A stretch of 64,000 nucleotides of DNA, from assembly GCA_037190225.1 (NCBI GenBank), contig JBBCJL010000001.1:310001-374000 (forward strand), in the 5' to 3' direction. Each line of letters begins with the position of its first letter. The first letter of the stretch is position 1. This DNA comes from MKSF01 sp037190225. Its GTDB lineage: Bacteria > Bacteroidota > Bacteroidia > Chitinophagales > Chitinophagaceae. Below, one piece after another: positions 45,422 to 54,273 of this stretch. The notes under the pieces were generated by a model. That model made no database searches, was not told the origin of the DNA, and saw only the letters and a list, made by a program, of their open reading frames with translations. The position numbers were made by a program, and so were the translations under genes.

Positions 45422-46483
45422 ATGAGCTTAAGGAACATGCAACCTAAAATATCTTTGCGGATACTCATCAGGGAGAGCGGGAAACTCTTTTTATGCTTCC
45501 TGTTCGGTACCCTGATGATCACATCCCTGCAGGACTTCAATCCCCGCAACCTCCTATATAAATTTATCACCTTAAGCACGCTTTTCTTATTCATCTTTGG
45601 TATCAACACCTTTTTCCTTTACTATTTTGACCAGAAAAGGCGGCACAGCTCCGAAAGGATCTGGAAGAAGACCTTTGTATGGGGCTATACCTGCAGCCTG
45701 GTATTTTTCTTTCTGCATCATGTAGCCATAGAGCAGCTGGAAAAAAGCGGGATGTTCGTTTACCGGAATCCCAATGATGACCTGGAGGGATGGAAGCTGA
45801 CCGTATTTATCTTATATGCCAACCTGGTGGTCTATTCCTTTATTTTCCTGATACAGAACTTTGTATTGCACCAGTATGAAAAAAGCCGGATCCAGCTGGA
45901 ATTGCTGCAGCTGAGGGCTTCCAATACGGAAACGGTCAACCAGTTGCTGCAGCAGCAGGTACAGCCGCATTTTCTCTTCAATGCCTTAAATATCCTGAAA
46001 TCCCTTATCAGGAAAGAGCCTAAAAGCGCGGAAGCCTATTTACTGCGCCTGTCCGATTTTTTAAGGGTATCCATTTCCAAGAATACAACCGGTATGGCAA
46101 CGATCCGGGAGGAGCTGAAAGTATGCGGAGATTACATGGAAATGCAGAGGATAAGGTTCGGGGACGCGTTGCAGTATAAAGTGGCAATAGAGCCGTCTGA
46201 CCCGGTAATGGATGAAAAGCTGCCGTTCTTCTCCCTGCAGCCCCTGCTGGAAAACGCTATAAAGCATAATGGCATGACCCGGGACAATCCCTTGCTTATC
46301 AGGATATCCCGGGAAGGTGATTATATCAGGGTCAACAATAACCGGCAGCCCAGGCAGCACGCGGAAGTGTCTACCGGTAACGGGCACGGTATGCTGAAAA
46401 AGCGCTATAAGATGCTGATAGGCGAGGAGCCTGTCATCCGTCAGGAAGACGGCATTTATTCCGTAAGTCTTAAAATCCTTTAA
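45422..46483 (+). CDS. LytS-type sensor histidine kinase
   Basis: A 353-residue membrane sensor kinase of the His_kinase (PF06580) type. Four predicted helices (about 20-35, 48-67, 86-103 and 126-146) are followed by the H-box QVQPHFLFNALN (H183), then the ATP-binding N-box LENAIKHN and G-boxes of the HATPase. Such kinases phosphorylate LytTR regulators. The stop overlaps the regulator start by one base (TAATG), so they are translationally coupled. The signal it senses is unknown; the position after the RND efflux operon suggests membrane stress or pump control (inference). The start could also be ATG 45437. Confidence 0.92.
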   Translation: MSLRNMQPKISLRILIRESGKLFLCFLFGTLMITSLQDFNPRNLLYKFITLSTLFLFIFGINTFFLYYFDQKRRHSSERIWKKTFVWGYTCSLVFFFLHHVAIEQLEKSGMFVYRNPNDDLEGWKLTVFILYANLVVYSFIFLIQNFVLHQYEKSRIQLELLQLRASNTETVNQLLQQQVQPHFLFNALNILKSLIRKEPKSAEAYLLRLSDFLRVSISKNTTGMATIREELKVCGDYMEMQRIRFGDALQYKVAIEPSDPVMDEKLPFFSLQPLLENAIKHNGMTRDNPLLIRISREGDYIRVNNNRQPRQHAEVSTGNGHGMLKKRYKMLIGEEPVIRQEDGIYSVSLKIL

Positions 46484-47250
46484 TGATGGATATTATAATA
46501 ATAGAAGATGAGCGCATTACGGCTGAGGACCTGCAGGATATCATCACCCACCTCTACCCGGAGGCAGTGGTGCGTACCATCCTCAGCTCGGTCAGGGAAG
46601 CTGTAGCGTATTTTAGGAATAATCCTATGCCGCAGCTGATATTCAGCGATATCCAGCTGGGTGACGGGTTGAGCTTTGAAATTTTCGAGGAGGTATATAT
46701 ACCGGTGCCTATTATTTTCTGTACCGCGTACGACGCCTATGCCCTGAACGCCTTTAAGACCAACGGCATCCATTATATTCTCAAGCCTTTTGATGAAACC
46801 CTGATCAGGGAAGCCGTGGAAAAGTTCCAAAAGCTGAGATCCTCTTTCAGTGTGGATAAAGATGCCCTTACCCGGCTGCTGTCCACGCTCAGGCAGCCGG
46901 CACCGGAACCCCAGGGTTCCCTGCTGGTGCACCAGGCCGATAAGATCATTCCTGTTAAAATAAAGGATATAGCGCTTTTTTATATTAAGAATGATGTGTG
47001 CCATCTCTTTACGTTCGATCACAAGACCTTCTATATCAATAAATCGCTGGATGAGGTGCAGCAGCTCTGCGGGCCGGACTTCTACAGGGCCAACAGGCAG
47101 TATATAGTGAACCGGAATGCGGTAAAGGAGATCAGCCAGACCCTGGCACGTAAAGTGATGGTCGGGCTGAATGTCAGTTTTCCCGAAAGCATCCTGGTCA
47201 GCAAGGAGAAAATGACGGACTTTTATGAATGGCTGAAGAACGTATCCTGA
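46483..47250 (+). CDS. LytTR-family response regulator
   Basis: A 255-residue regulator. Residues 1-120 are the receiver domain, with acidic pocket (E8, D9), phosphoacceptor D56 in FSDIQLG, the switch Thr in FCTAYDAY and Lys in LKPFDE. About 150-255 is the LytTR DNA-binding domain (VHQADKIIPVKIKDIALFY; FYRANRQYIVNRNAVKEI), which contacts DNA with beta strands instead of a helix-turn-helix. It is coupled to the kinase gene just upstream. Targets are unknown; autoregulation and the efflux genes are natural guesses. The start may be ATG 46483 or the adjacent 46486. Confidence 0.94.
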   Translation: MMDIIIIEDERITAEDLQDIITHLYPEAVVRTILSSVREAVAYFRNNPMPQLIFSDIQLGDGLSFEIFEEVYIPVPIIFCTAYDAYALNAFKTNGIHYILKPFDETLIREAVEKFQKLRSSFSVDKDALTRLLSTLRQPAPEPQGSLLVHQADKIIPVKIKDIALFYIKNDVCHLFTFDHKTFYINKSLDEVQQLCGPDFYRANRQYIVNRNAVKEISQTLARKVMVGLNVSFPESILVSKEKMTDFYEWLKNVS

Positions 47251-47402
47251 TATGAGGGCCGGGCCCCTGGCACGGCCTTGTTCCCGGCAGATACGGTTAA
47301 CGTTTTTTTAGAACTTAACGCAATAAAAGTCTTGGATTTGATTTTATTTTTTTAATTTCGCAACGATTTTTAATTAATTACCTATAAATAAAAGCATCAG
47401 TA

Positions 47403-48275
47403 ATGGCAGTTTTAGTCAATAAAGATTCAAAAGTTATTGTACAAGGTTTTACAGGAACTGAAGGTACATTCCACGCAACACAAATGATCGAATACGGCAC
47501 AAACGTTGTGGGTGGCGTAACTCCAGGAAAAGGCGGGTCTGAGCATTTGTCCCGTCCTGTATTTAATACTGTAAAAGAAGCTGTTGACAAAGCCGGCGCT
47601 GATACTTCCATTATTTTCGTACCGCCTGCATTCGCTGCGGATGCCATTATGGAAGCTGCTACTGCAGGTATCAAAGTAATTATCTGTATCACGGAAGGTA
47701 TCCCGGTTCAGGATATGGTAAAGGCCCGTGAATATATCAAAGGATTTGACTGCCGCCTGATCGGGCCTAACTGTCCCGGCGTGATCACTGCCGAGGAAGC
47801 GAAAGTAGGCATTATGCCCGGCTTCGTTTTTAAGAAGGGTAAGATCGGTATCGTATCCAAATCCGGAACTTTAACCTATGAAGCTGCCGACCAGGCAGTA
47901 AAGGCCGGTCTGGGTATTTCCACGGCTATCGGTATCGGCGGTGACCCGATCATCGGCACTACTACCAGGGAAGCGGTGGAATTGTTAATGAATGATCCTG
48001 AAACTGAAGGCATTATCATGATCGGTGAGATCGGCGGTAATATGGAAGCGGAAGCTGCCCAGTGGATCAGGGACAATGCGACCAAACCTGTAGTAGGGTT
48101 CATCGCTGGTCAGACTGCGCCTCCGGGTCGCCGTATGGGCCACGCCGGCGCTATTATCGGCGGAGCGGACGATACGGCTGCCGCCAAGATGAAGATCATG
48201 GGCGAATGCGGTATCCACGTAGTGGCTTCTCCTGCCGACATCGGTAAGACAATGGCAGAAGTGCTGAAAAAATAA
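47403..48275 (+). CDS. sucD: Succinyl-CoA ligase (ADP-forming) alpha subunit
   Basis: Catalyses the TCA-cycle step succinyl-CoA to succinate with nucleotide phosphorylation. The 290-residue protein has the CoA-binding Rossmann fold at the N-terminus (VQGFTGTEGTFHATQMI; GVTPGKGG), the NCPG loop (IGPNCPGVITAEEA) and the phosphorylated histidine H247 in MGHAGAIIGG. The partner beta-subunit gene sucC is not in the window, so the pair is split here, as in several Bacteroidota. Codon choice is plain and highly biased, as for a highly expressed gene. A strong terminator follows. Confidence 0.98.
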   Translation: MAVLVNKDSKVIVQGFTGTEGTFHATQMIEYGTNVVGGVTPGKGGSEHLSRPVFNTVKEAVDKAGADTSIIFVPPAFAADAIMEAATAGIKVIICITEGIPVQDMVKAREYIKGFDCRLIGPNCPGVITAEEAKVGIMPGFVFKKGKIGIVSKSGTLTYEAADQAVKAGLGISTAIGIGGDPIIGTTTREAVELLMNDPETEGIIMIGEIGGNMEAEAAQWIRDNATKPVVGFIAGQTAPPGRRMGHAGAIIGGADDTAAAKMKIMGECGIHVVASPADIGKTMAEVLKK

Positions 48276-48310
48276 ACAGGACTGCTGACGATATATGCTA
48301 TTTTTCAGAT

Positions 48311-48347
48311 GAGCCTTCCGGAGTATTCGGAAGGCTCGGTTTTTTCC
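48311..48347 (+). terminator. Terminator after sucD
   Basis: A perfect 10-bp stem (48311-48320 with 48328-48337), 7-base loop, then GGTTTTTT. Confidence 0.92.
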
Positions 48348-48414
48348 CCCATAAGGGGTGTGGGTTTATATTATTTTCTATTGTATTTTTACAACAATTA
48401 AAAAAAACATTAAG

Positions 48415-50229
48415 ATGAAACAATTCCTGAAGTATTTTCTTGCCGCATTGCTGGCGCTGTTTGTGGGCGGAGCAGTATTGATGATTGTATTTTTCAGCAT
48501 CCTGGGCGCTTTTACCAAGACCTTCACGCAGGGACTTTCTGCCGGAGACAAGCCCGCGGTGACAGTTACGGCCGGAGCCAGGGAGATATTATTCCTGGAC
48601 CTGACCAAATCCTACAACGAGTTGGCTAATGTGGACTATCTTGGTCTGCTCCTCAATAAAGGCTCGATGAACAGTGTAGGGCTGGTAGATGTGCTTCATG
48701 CTATTTCCGAGGCCAAAACGGACGATAAGATCAAAGGGCTTTATATCAAGTCCGGGTCCGGCGCTAACGGCCTCGCTTCGCTGGAGCAGATCAGGGATGC
48801 TATCAAAGACTTTAAAACGTCCGGTAAATTTGTGGTGACCTATGCGGAAAGCTACAGCCAGACCGATTATTATACCGCATCCGTTGCGGATAGCATCTAT
48901 GTGCATCCGATGGGCGGCGTGGAGATCAAAGGTCTCGCTTCTACCATTATGTTCTTTAAAGGAGCGCTGGATAAGCTGGAAATCAAGCCCGAGATCTTCT
49001 ATTGCGGGCAGTTCAAGAGCGCTACCGAGCCCTTCCGCCTGGACAGGATGAGCGAGCCCAACAGGAAGCAGCTGGCGGCTATGCAGGCCGATGTATGGCA
49101 GGAGTTTGTAAAGGCATTCTCCGAGAAAACAGGTAAGACAGAGCAAGAGATCAACCAGATCGCCAGGACCTATGCCTTACGTACCCCGGAAGATGCCGTG
49201 AACTACAGGTTTGTGAATGGTATCAAGTATAAGGATGAAGTGGAGGCTGTCCTGAAGCAGCTCACAGGAAAGGAGGACAAGGATGAAGTGCCTTTTATCG
49301 CTTTGGGTGAGTATGTATCCGGTATCAAGCGTTCCGTGAATAAGGACGAGATCGCCGTGCTGGTAGCGGAAGGCAATATCATTGACGGTAAAAGCAGCAG
49401 CAGCTCTCCTGTAATAGCCTCTGAGGATATCATCGAGGAGATCAGGAAGATCAGGGACAATGACAATATCAAGGGTGTGGTGATCCGGGTGAACTCCGGC
49501 GGCGGCAGCGCCCTGGCATCCGAGAACATCCACAGGGAATTGCTCTTGTTGAAAGCTAAAAAGCCTTATGTGGTATCCATGGGAGACTATGCCGCGTCCG
49601 GTGGCTATTACATTGCGGCGCACGCGGACAGCATCTATGCCCTGCCTACTACCATTACGGGCAGCATCGGGGTATTCGGTATGATGTTCAGCACCCGCGA
49701 CCTGCTGAAGAACAAGCTGGGACTGACCACAGATACGGAGAAGAACGCTCCTTATGCGGACTTCCCGACCCTGGCCAGGGATTTTACGGCCGAAGAGCGT
49801 GTGATCATCCAGAGCAGCGTGGATTCCACCTACGCGAGATTCAAGCAACGTGTGGCTGACGGCCGTAAGATGAGCGTGGCAAGGGTGGACAGCATCGGGC
49901 AGGGACGTATCTGGACCGGTACGGAAGCGGTGAGGAACGGCCTGGTGGACGCGCTGGGAGGCCTTGACAGGGCTGTCAGCGGGGTGGCCGGTATTGCCAA
50001 TGTAAATAATTATAAGATAGTGACGTACCCTAAAGCGGATAATAACCTGTCTTCCCTGCTCAGGATCATGAATGCCACCAGCATCAGCGAAGCGGTGTTG
50101 AAAGACCTGAATATACAGAAAGAGTGGGGTAATGCTTATCAGTTCTATTCTATGCTGCTGCAATCCCATACGCAGCAGAATGGCCTGCAGCAGTATATGT
50201 ACCTGCCGTTCCAGGTGAACTTTCGTTAA
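48415..50229 (+). CDS. sppA: Signal peptide peptidase SppA, 67K type
   Basis: A 604-residue membrane-anchored serine protease that degrades cleaved signal peptides. N-terminal anchor (about 4-32). Two tandem S49 domains, as in E. coli SppA: the first supplies the general-base lysine K201 (GQFKSATEPF), the second the nucleophile S395 (YAASGGYY). TGSIGVFGMMF follows the active site as usual. ATG 48415 is chosen; the in-frame upstream ATG at 48358 lies in the promoter region and adds 19 residues not seen in the family. Monocistronic with terminators on both sides. Confidence 0.95.
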   Translation: MKQFLKYFLAALLALFVGGAVLMIVFFSILGAFTKTFTQGLSAGDKPAVTVTAGAREILFLDLTKSYNELANVDYLGLLLNKGSMNSVGLVDVLHAISEAKTDDKIKGLYIKSGSGANGLASLEQIRDAIKDFKTSGKFVVTYAESYSQTDYYTASVADSIYVHPMGGVEIKGLASTIMFFKGALDKLEIKPEIFYCGQFKSATEPFRLDRMSEPNRKQLAAMQADVWQEFVKAFSEKTGKTEQEINQIARTYALRTPEDAVNYRFVNGIKYKDEVEAVLKQLTGKEDKDEVPFIALGEYVSGIKRSVNKDEIAVLVAEGNIIDGKSSSSSPVIASEDIIEEIRKIRDNDNIKGVVIRVNSGGGSALASENIHRELLLLKAKKPYVVSMGDYAASGGYYIAAHADSIYALPTTITGSIGVFGMMFSTRDLLKNKLGLTTDTEKNAPYADFPTLARDFTAEERVIIQSSVDSTYARFKQRVADGRKMSVARVDSIGQGRIWTGTEAVRNGLVDALGGLDRAVSGVAGIANVNNYKIVTYPKADNNLSSLLRIMNATSISEAVLKDLNIQKEWGNAYQFYSMLLQSHTQQNGLQQYMYLPFQVNFR

Positions 50230-50249
50230 GCAGGGAATGCGATCCCGGG

Positions 50250-50286
50250 AAAGAGTAGCTGATTTTTTTTCAGCTACTCTTTTTTC
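50250..50286 (+). terminator. Terminator after sppA
   Basis: AAAGAGTAGCTGA pairs with TCAGCTACTCTTT around a T-rich loop, then a T-run. A second, longer T stretch follows. Confidence 0.9.
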
Positions 50287-50348
50287 TACCGTACTTTTTT
50301 GCTATTTTGTTTCAGAAATCAATAAGCCAAATATATACACTAAGAAAA

Positions 50349-51203
50349 ATGTCTCCGCAACCAGTTGATATAAAGAGTCTTGTGAGTTTGTTAGATGATC
50401 CGGATGGTGATGTGTACAATTCGGTTGTCAGCGCTATTATGGAGCTGGGTGAGGACGCTGTTCCCTACCTGGAAGGCCTGATGGAGGAAACCATAGATGA
50501 GCTGACCGTATCCAGGGCTACTGCCGTGCTGTCGAAATTGTATTTCAACCGTGTGCTGACAGCATTCAGGGGCTGGGTCGCCGCAGGGGCATCAGACCTC
50601 AGCGCCGGGCTGCTCCTGCTGGCCAGGCTGCATAATAAAGACTGTGATACTGAAATGCTGTCCCGTGACATGCTCCGGATAAGAAGGCAGATATGGCTGG
50701 AATGCAACCAGTTCCTCACGCCCCTGGAACAGGTCAATGTATTCCTGAATATTCTCTTTAAGCAGCGTAATATCAAGGACTTCCGCCTGCTGTTCAAGCC
50801 GGAGGCCTCCAAGTATTTTTCCCTGGAAACGGTATTGCTGCGTAATGTGGGAAGCGAGCTGCTGATAGGCGCGCTGTATCAGGTTTACTTTGACGTTTTC
50901 GAGATCCCTGTCCGGCTTTTCGAGGTATTCCCCAATAAATTCTATGCGGCCTATCTGTCCGATCTTGCCGAGAATAAGGACAGGATACTCTGCTTTATCC
51001 ACCCGAGCTACGGTGAGGTCTTCAGCTATGAAGATATGCGTGAAAGCCTCAGGGTGCTGAAATCGGACCTGGGCAATATCAGGAAGCTCAGCAGCCTGGA
51101 CATTATGAAAAGCCTGCTGGAGAATATCGCGCTTCAGTACGCGCGTGAGCATAATGTGGTGCAGGCGCACCAGGTCAATGAATTGCTGAAACTGCTGCCA
51201 TAA
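50349..51203 (+). CDS. SirB1/transglutaminase-like superfamily protein (divergent)
   Basis: A 284-residue cytoplasmic protein. The N-terminal stretch (about 5-70) is HEAT/armadillo-like (LLDDPDGDVYNSVVSAIMELG). The middle (about 110-250) resembles the SirB1 N-terminal domain (transglutaminase-like superfamily): NVFLNILFKQRNIKDF, then a region aligning by position with the family's 'RGNPxSLG' loop, here VLLRNVGSELLIGALYQ, followed by IPVRLFEVFPNKFYAAYL. The RGNP core is degenerate (RNVGSE), and an active-site cysteine is not evident, so it is probably non-enzymatic. No operon partners. Family assignment is tentative. Confidence 0.6.
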   Translation: MSPQPVDIKSLVSLLDDPDGDVYNSVVSAIMELGEDAVPYLEGLMEETIDELTVSRATAVLSKLYFNRVLTAFRGWVAAGASDLSAGLLLLARLHNKDCDTEMLSRDMLRIRRQIWLECNQFLTPLEQVNVFLNILFKQRNIKDFRLLFKPEASKYFSLETVLLRNVGSELLIGALYQVYFDVFEIPVRLFEVFPNKFYAAYLSDLAENKDRILCFIHPSYGEVFSYEDMRESLRVLKSDLGNIRKLSSLDIMKSLLENIALQYAREHNVVQAHQVNELLKLLP

Positions 51204-51247
51204 GCAGGAGATTCTGCAATTCAGGATCAAATTCTCCTCTTTTTCCT

Positions 51248-51255
51248 TACCTTTG
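51248..51255 (+). promoter_or_regulatory. -7 element for ppa
   Basis: TACCTTTG, an exact TAnnTTTG match 38 bases before the ppa ATG. The -33 box is not well conserved. Confidence 0.6.
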
Positions 51256-51293
51256 CCTTCCAAAAAACAAATCAATTATAAAAATATTTGAAT

Positions 51294-51842
51294 ATGCAAT
51301 TTAACCCCTGGCATTCTGTTGAATGCGGAGACAATGCTCCTGATGTTGTAAACGGTATTATAGAAATATCAAAAGGTTCGAGAGCCAAGTATGAGCTGGA
51401 TAAAGAGACCGGCCTCCTGAAGCTGGACCGCGTATTGCGTTCTGCCGTATTCTATCCCGCCAACTACGGATTCATTCCCAAAACCTATTGTGATGACGGT
51501 GATCCGTTGGATATCCTGGTATTGTGCTCTGAGAATATACTGCCCATGACACTGGTAGAGGCCAAAGTGATCGGCGCTATGAAGATGATTGATGGCGGCG
51601 AAGGGGATGATAAGCTGATCGCTGTATTGAAAGATGATGTGAGCGTATCGCATTATAATGATATTTCCGAATTGCCGCCTTTTACCATTAAGGAGATCCA
51701 GCAGTTCTTTTCAGAATATAAAGCATTGGAAAATAAGAAAGTAGAGATCACCGGCTTTGTCGGGGCACAGGAAGCGAAAGCTATCATGAACCAGGCTATG
51801 GTGGATTACCAGGAAAAGATCGCTCCTACAGTGGTGATGTGA
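51294..51842 (+). CDS. ppa: Soluble inorganic pyrophosphatase (family I)
   Basis: Hydrolyses pyrophosphate to phosphate, pulling biosynthetic reactions forward. The 182-residue enzyme has the Mg2+-binding signature DGDPLDILVL (the Asp residues coordinate metal), preceded by FYPANYGFIPKTY and followed later by KDDVSVSHYNDISELP. KYELDKETGLLKLDR near the N-terminus is also typical. ATG 51294 gives the usual MQFNPWHSV opening; TTG 51288 would add two residues. Monocistronic with a strong terminator. Confidence 0.97.
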   Translation: MQFNPWHSVECGDNAPDVVNGIIEISKGSRAKYELDKETGLLKLDRVLRSAVFYPANYGFIPKTYCDDGDPLDILVLCSENILPMTLVEAKVIGAMKMIDGGEGDDKLIAVLKDDVSVSHYNDISELPPFTIKEIQQFFSEYKALENKKVEITGFVGAQEAKAIMNQAMVDYQEKIAPTVVM

Positions 51843-51868
51843 TTGCCGACATAATTTTTTGAAAGCAG

Positions 51869-51902
51869 CGCCGTAAAGTTTTTTACTTTACGGCTTTTTT
51901 TT
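51869..51902 (+). terminator. Terminator after ppa
   Basis: GCCGTAAAGT pairs with ACTTTACGGC around a TTTT loop, followed by eight T residues. Confidence 0.93.
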
Positions 51903-51964
51903 ATGAAAATTTTAGCATATTTTGTTCTCTGAATCTAATTTTTTAATGTCCTGAACGATTCCAT

Positions 51965-52429
51965 ATGAAACGTTTTATACTATCAGTCCTGGCTGGTGCC
52001 GCCGTTTTTGCCGTAGTTTCCTGCGAAAAGGATTTTGGCAGGGGGCTTTATTTTAAGTCCATATACCAGGATTATTTTTACGGCAATGGCAGGGAGCATC
52101 TTGAGTATCCCGGCCGTTTGATCAATAGCCAGGCTGAGCTGGACAAGGTCAGCAGGGATATAGATGCCATTAACAGCATTTCGGATAGGTTGCGCTCGGA
52201 GCCGCTTGATTTTGAACACTATACCTATGTGCTGCTGGTGGATAGCATCAGGCGGATCCCGATGGCTATCAATATGGTGTATGCCGATGTGGTAGACCGC
52301 AACCTGAAGATCTACTATCGTACCGTAGCGAAGCCGGATACACCCCAGGTCGCTGTCACGCAGGCTTTCCAGTTCATTAAGCTGGACAGGGGAGCCTTCG
52401 ATGAGGTGAACTTTATACGGACGAAGTAA
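51965..52429 (+). CDS. Small lipoprotein of unknown function
   Basis: A 154-residue exported protein. The signal FAVVSC gives lipidated C20, followed by EKDFGRG. The mature part has no recognisable family; it is a mixed alpha/beta domain with YVLLVDSIRRIPMAIN as a likely core strand and helix. It could be an anti-sigma-like or periplasmic accessory lipoprotein; nothing specific can be said. Single gene, convergent with the HerA-like ATPase and sharing a terminator hairpin. Confidence 0.75.
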   Translation: MKRFILSVLAGAAVFAVVSCEKDFGRGLYFKSIYQDYFYGNGREHLEYPGRLINSQAELDKVSRDIDAINSISDRLRSEPLDFEHYTYVLLVDSIRRIPMAINMVYADVVDRNLKIYYRTVAKPDTPQVAVTQAFQFIKLDRGAFDEVNFIRTK

Positions 52430-52450
52430 GCAGCGTATAACAATAGCCTG

Positions 52451-52494
52451 TCAGGTGTAACCTGTAGAGTGACCGTTCTACAGGTTACACCTGA
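52451..52494. terminator. Bidirectional hairpin between convergent genes
   Basis: A perfect 18-bp stem (52451-52468 with 52477-52494) with an 8-base loop lies between the lipoprotein and HerA-like genes. Confidence 0.85.
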
Positions 52495-52505
52495 TGTTGT
52501 TTTGC

Positions 52506-54026
52506 TTATTTGAACATTTTGGTAATGATCCCGAACAGGCCTCTTACCAGGGAGCGCTGGGCCTGCTTGCCCGCGCTGCTGTTTAACATCTTTTCTATCA
52601 TACCCGGTGGTTCCTTGGTCCTGGAGGAGCGTTTGGGCGCAGGGGCCTGCCTGGCGGTCTCGTGAGTCTCCGGAGGGGCCTGCTGTATGCGCCGGCTCAA
52701 TATTTCATAAGCGCTGTCCCGGTCTATGTCCTGGTTATATTTCTGCACCAGTGCCGAAGCCTGCAGGAGGCTGTCAATTTCCTGCTCCGTTAAAATATCC
52801 ATCCTGCTCCGGGGAGACATCAGGTAAACGTGGGCAAGGGGAGTAGGGATGCCTTTTTCATTCAGCAGGGTGACCATGGCTTCCCCGGTGCCCATACTGG
52901 TAATCACCTCTTCGGGCTTATAGAAGTCGCTCAGCGGGTAATTTTCTGCCGTCAGCCTGATATCTTTCCTGTCCTTGGCTGTAAAAGCACGCAGGGCATG
53001 CTGTATCTTGAGACCCAACTGGCCCAATACTGCCGCCGGTACATCCTGCGGGTTCTGTGTACAGAAGAAAATGCCGATGCCTTTACTGCGTATCAGCTTG
53101 ATAATGGTTTCTATCTGGCTCAGCAGGGTGGCGCTGGCCTCTTTAAACACCAGGTGGGCCTCATCTATGAAGATAACCAGCCTGGGCTGCTCCAGGTCGC
53201 CGCTTTCGGGCATCATGCCATAGATCTCAGCCAGCAGCTGCAGCATAAAGGCCGCGAACAGCTTGGGCCGGTCCTGCAGGTCTATCAGGCGCAGGATATT
53301 GATATAGCCTTTGCCGTTGCGATCCGTATGCATGAGGTCCCGCGGGTCAAAGGACAGCTCCCCGAAAAAGAGGTCTCCGCCCTGGTTCTGCAGCTCTATC
53401 ACCTTACGTTGTATGGTGCTGAGCGAGGTGGTGGAAATTTTCCCGTAATCCTTTTCTATGGCTGCCTTACCCTCATCGGCTGCAAACTGCAGGGTTTTGA
53501 CCATATCCTTCAGGTCCAGCAGCGGCAGCCCGTTGTCATCGCAATATTTGAAAAGAACGCTCAGCAGGCCGCTTTGGGTATCGTTGAGATCCAGTATCCT
53601 GCTGAACAATACCGGCCCGAACTCCGTTACGGTAGCTCTCAGCCGTACGCCCTTTTCCCGGCTGAGCGTGAGCAGCTCAACGGGGAATGCTGCAGGAATA
53701 TATTGCTCTCCCATGATACGGTAACGTTCTTCGATAAAGGCGTTCATGCTGCCCGGCGCGGCTATGCCGCTAAGGTCGCCTTTGATATCCATCAGCATGA
53801 CCGGTATGCCGTTATCGCTGAGCCCTTCCGCGATGATCTGTAAGGTCTTGGTCTTCCCGGTGCCCGTAGCGCCGGCTATCAGCCCGTGCCTGTTCATCAT
53901 CTTTAAGGGGATGGAGATGGGACAGTCCGCCAAGGGCTGGTCCCGGTATTTGGCTACGCCGATCTTGAAGGATCTGCCTTTGAAGGTATAGCCTGCCTGC
54001 ATGGCTGCCTTGAATGCTTCATTCAT
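52506..54026 (-). CDS. HerA-like (DUF853) P-loop ATPase
   Basis: A 506-residue cytoplasmic ATPase of the HerA/FtsK-related DUF853 family. Walker A is GATGTGKTK (K58), Walker B LVIFIDEAHLVF (about 280) and the sensor-like FCTQNPQDVP (about 325), all well conserved. NRHGLIAG just before the P-loop is the family signature. HerA relatives drive DNA end processing, but the DUF853 branch has no settled substrate. The C-terminal 60 residues are Pro/Ala/Arg-rich and disordered. The gene is monocistronic and convergent with a lipoprotein. Confidence 0.9.
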   Translation of the reverse strand: MNEAFKAAMQAGYTFKGRSFKIGVAKYRDQPLADCPISIPLKMMNRHGLIAGATGTGKTKTLQIIAEGLSDNGIPVMLMDIKGDLSGIAAPGSMNAFIEERYRIMGEQYIPAAFPVELLTLSREKGVRLRATVTEFGPVLFSRILDLNDTQSGLLSVLFKYCDDNGLPLLDLKDMVKTLQFAADEGKAAIEKDYGKISTTSLSTIQRKVIELQNQGGDLFFGELSFDPRDLMHTDRNGKGYINILRLIDLQDRPKLFAAFMLQLLAEIYGMMPESGDLEQPRLVIFIDEAHLVFKEASATLLSQIETIIKLIRSKGIGIFFCTQNPQDVPAAVLGQLGLKIQHALRAFTAKDRKDIRLTAENYPLSDFYKPEEVITSMGTGEAMVTLLNEKGIPTPLAHVYLMSPRSRMDILTEQEIDSLLQASALVQKYNQDIDRDSAYEILSRRIQQAPPETHETARQAPAPKRSSRTKEPPGMIEKMLNSSAGKQAQRSLVRGLFGIITKMFK

Positions 54027-54192
54027 ATTAATGCAATTGAGCTGTAATCATTAGAAGAATATGCGTAAAAATAATATAATTCGCTGTTTCTGCAAGGATG
54101 GAGGGAAGAAGAAATATCCGGGGGCGCATGCGGTAGAGCAGGCATTGAAAATTATCCGGTGCCGGAAGTGTATTACATTAAATTCATTTTTT

Positions 54193-54200
54193 TAAATTTG
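54193..54200 (+). promoter_or_regulatory. -7 element for the YebC-family gene
   Basis: TAAATTTG, an exact TAnnTTTG match about 73 bases before the ATG at 54274. The -33 box is weak. Confidence 0.55.
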
Positions 54201-54273
54201 CACACGCATTTCCCGGTAGACCGGGTATGACCATGCGCGCTTTTTAATAATAAAAATAACTTAATACCTATAC

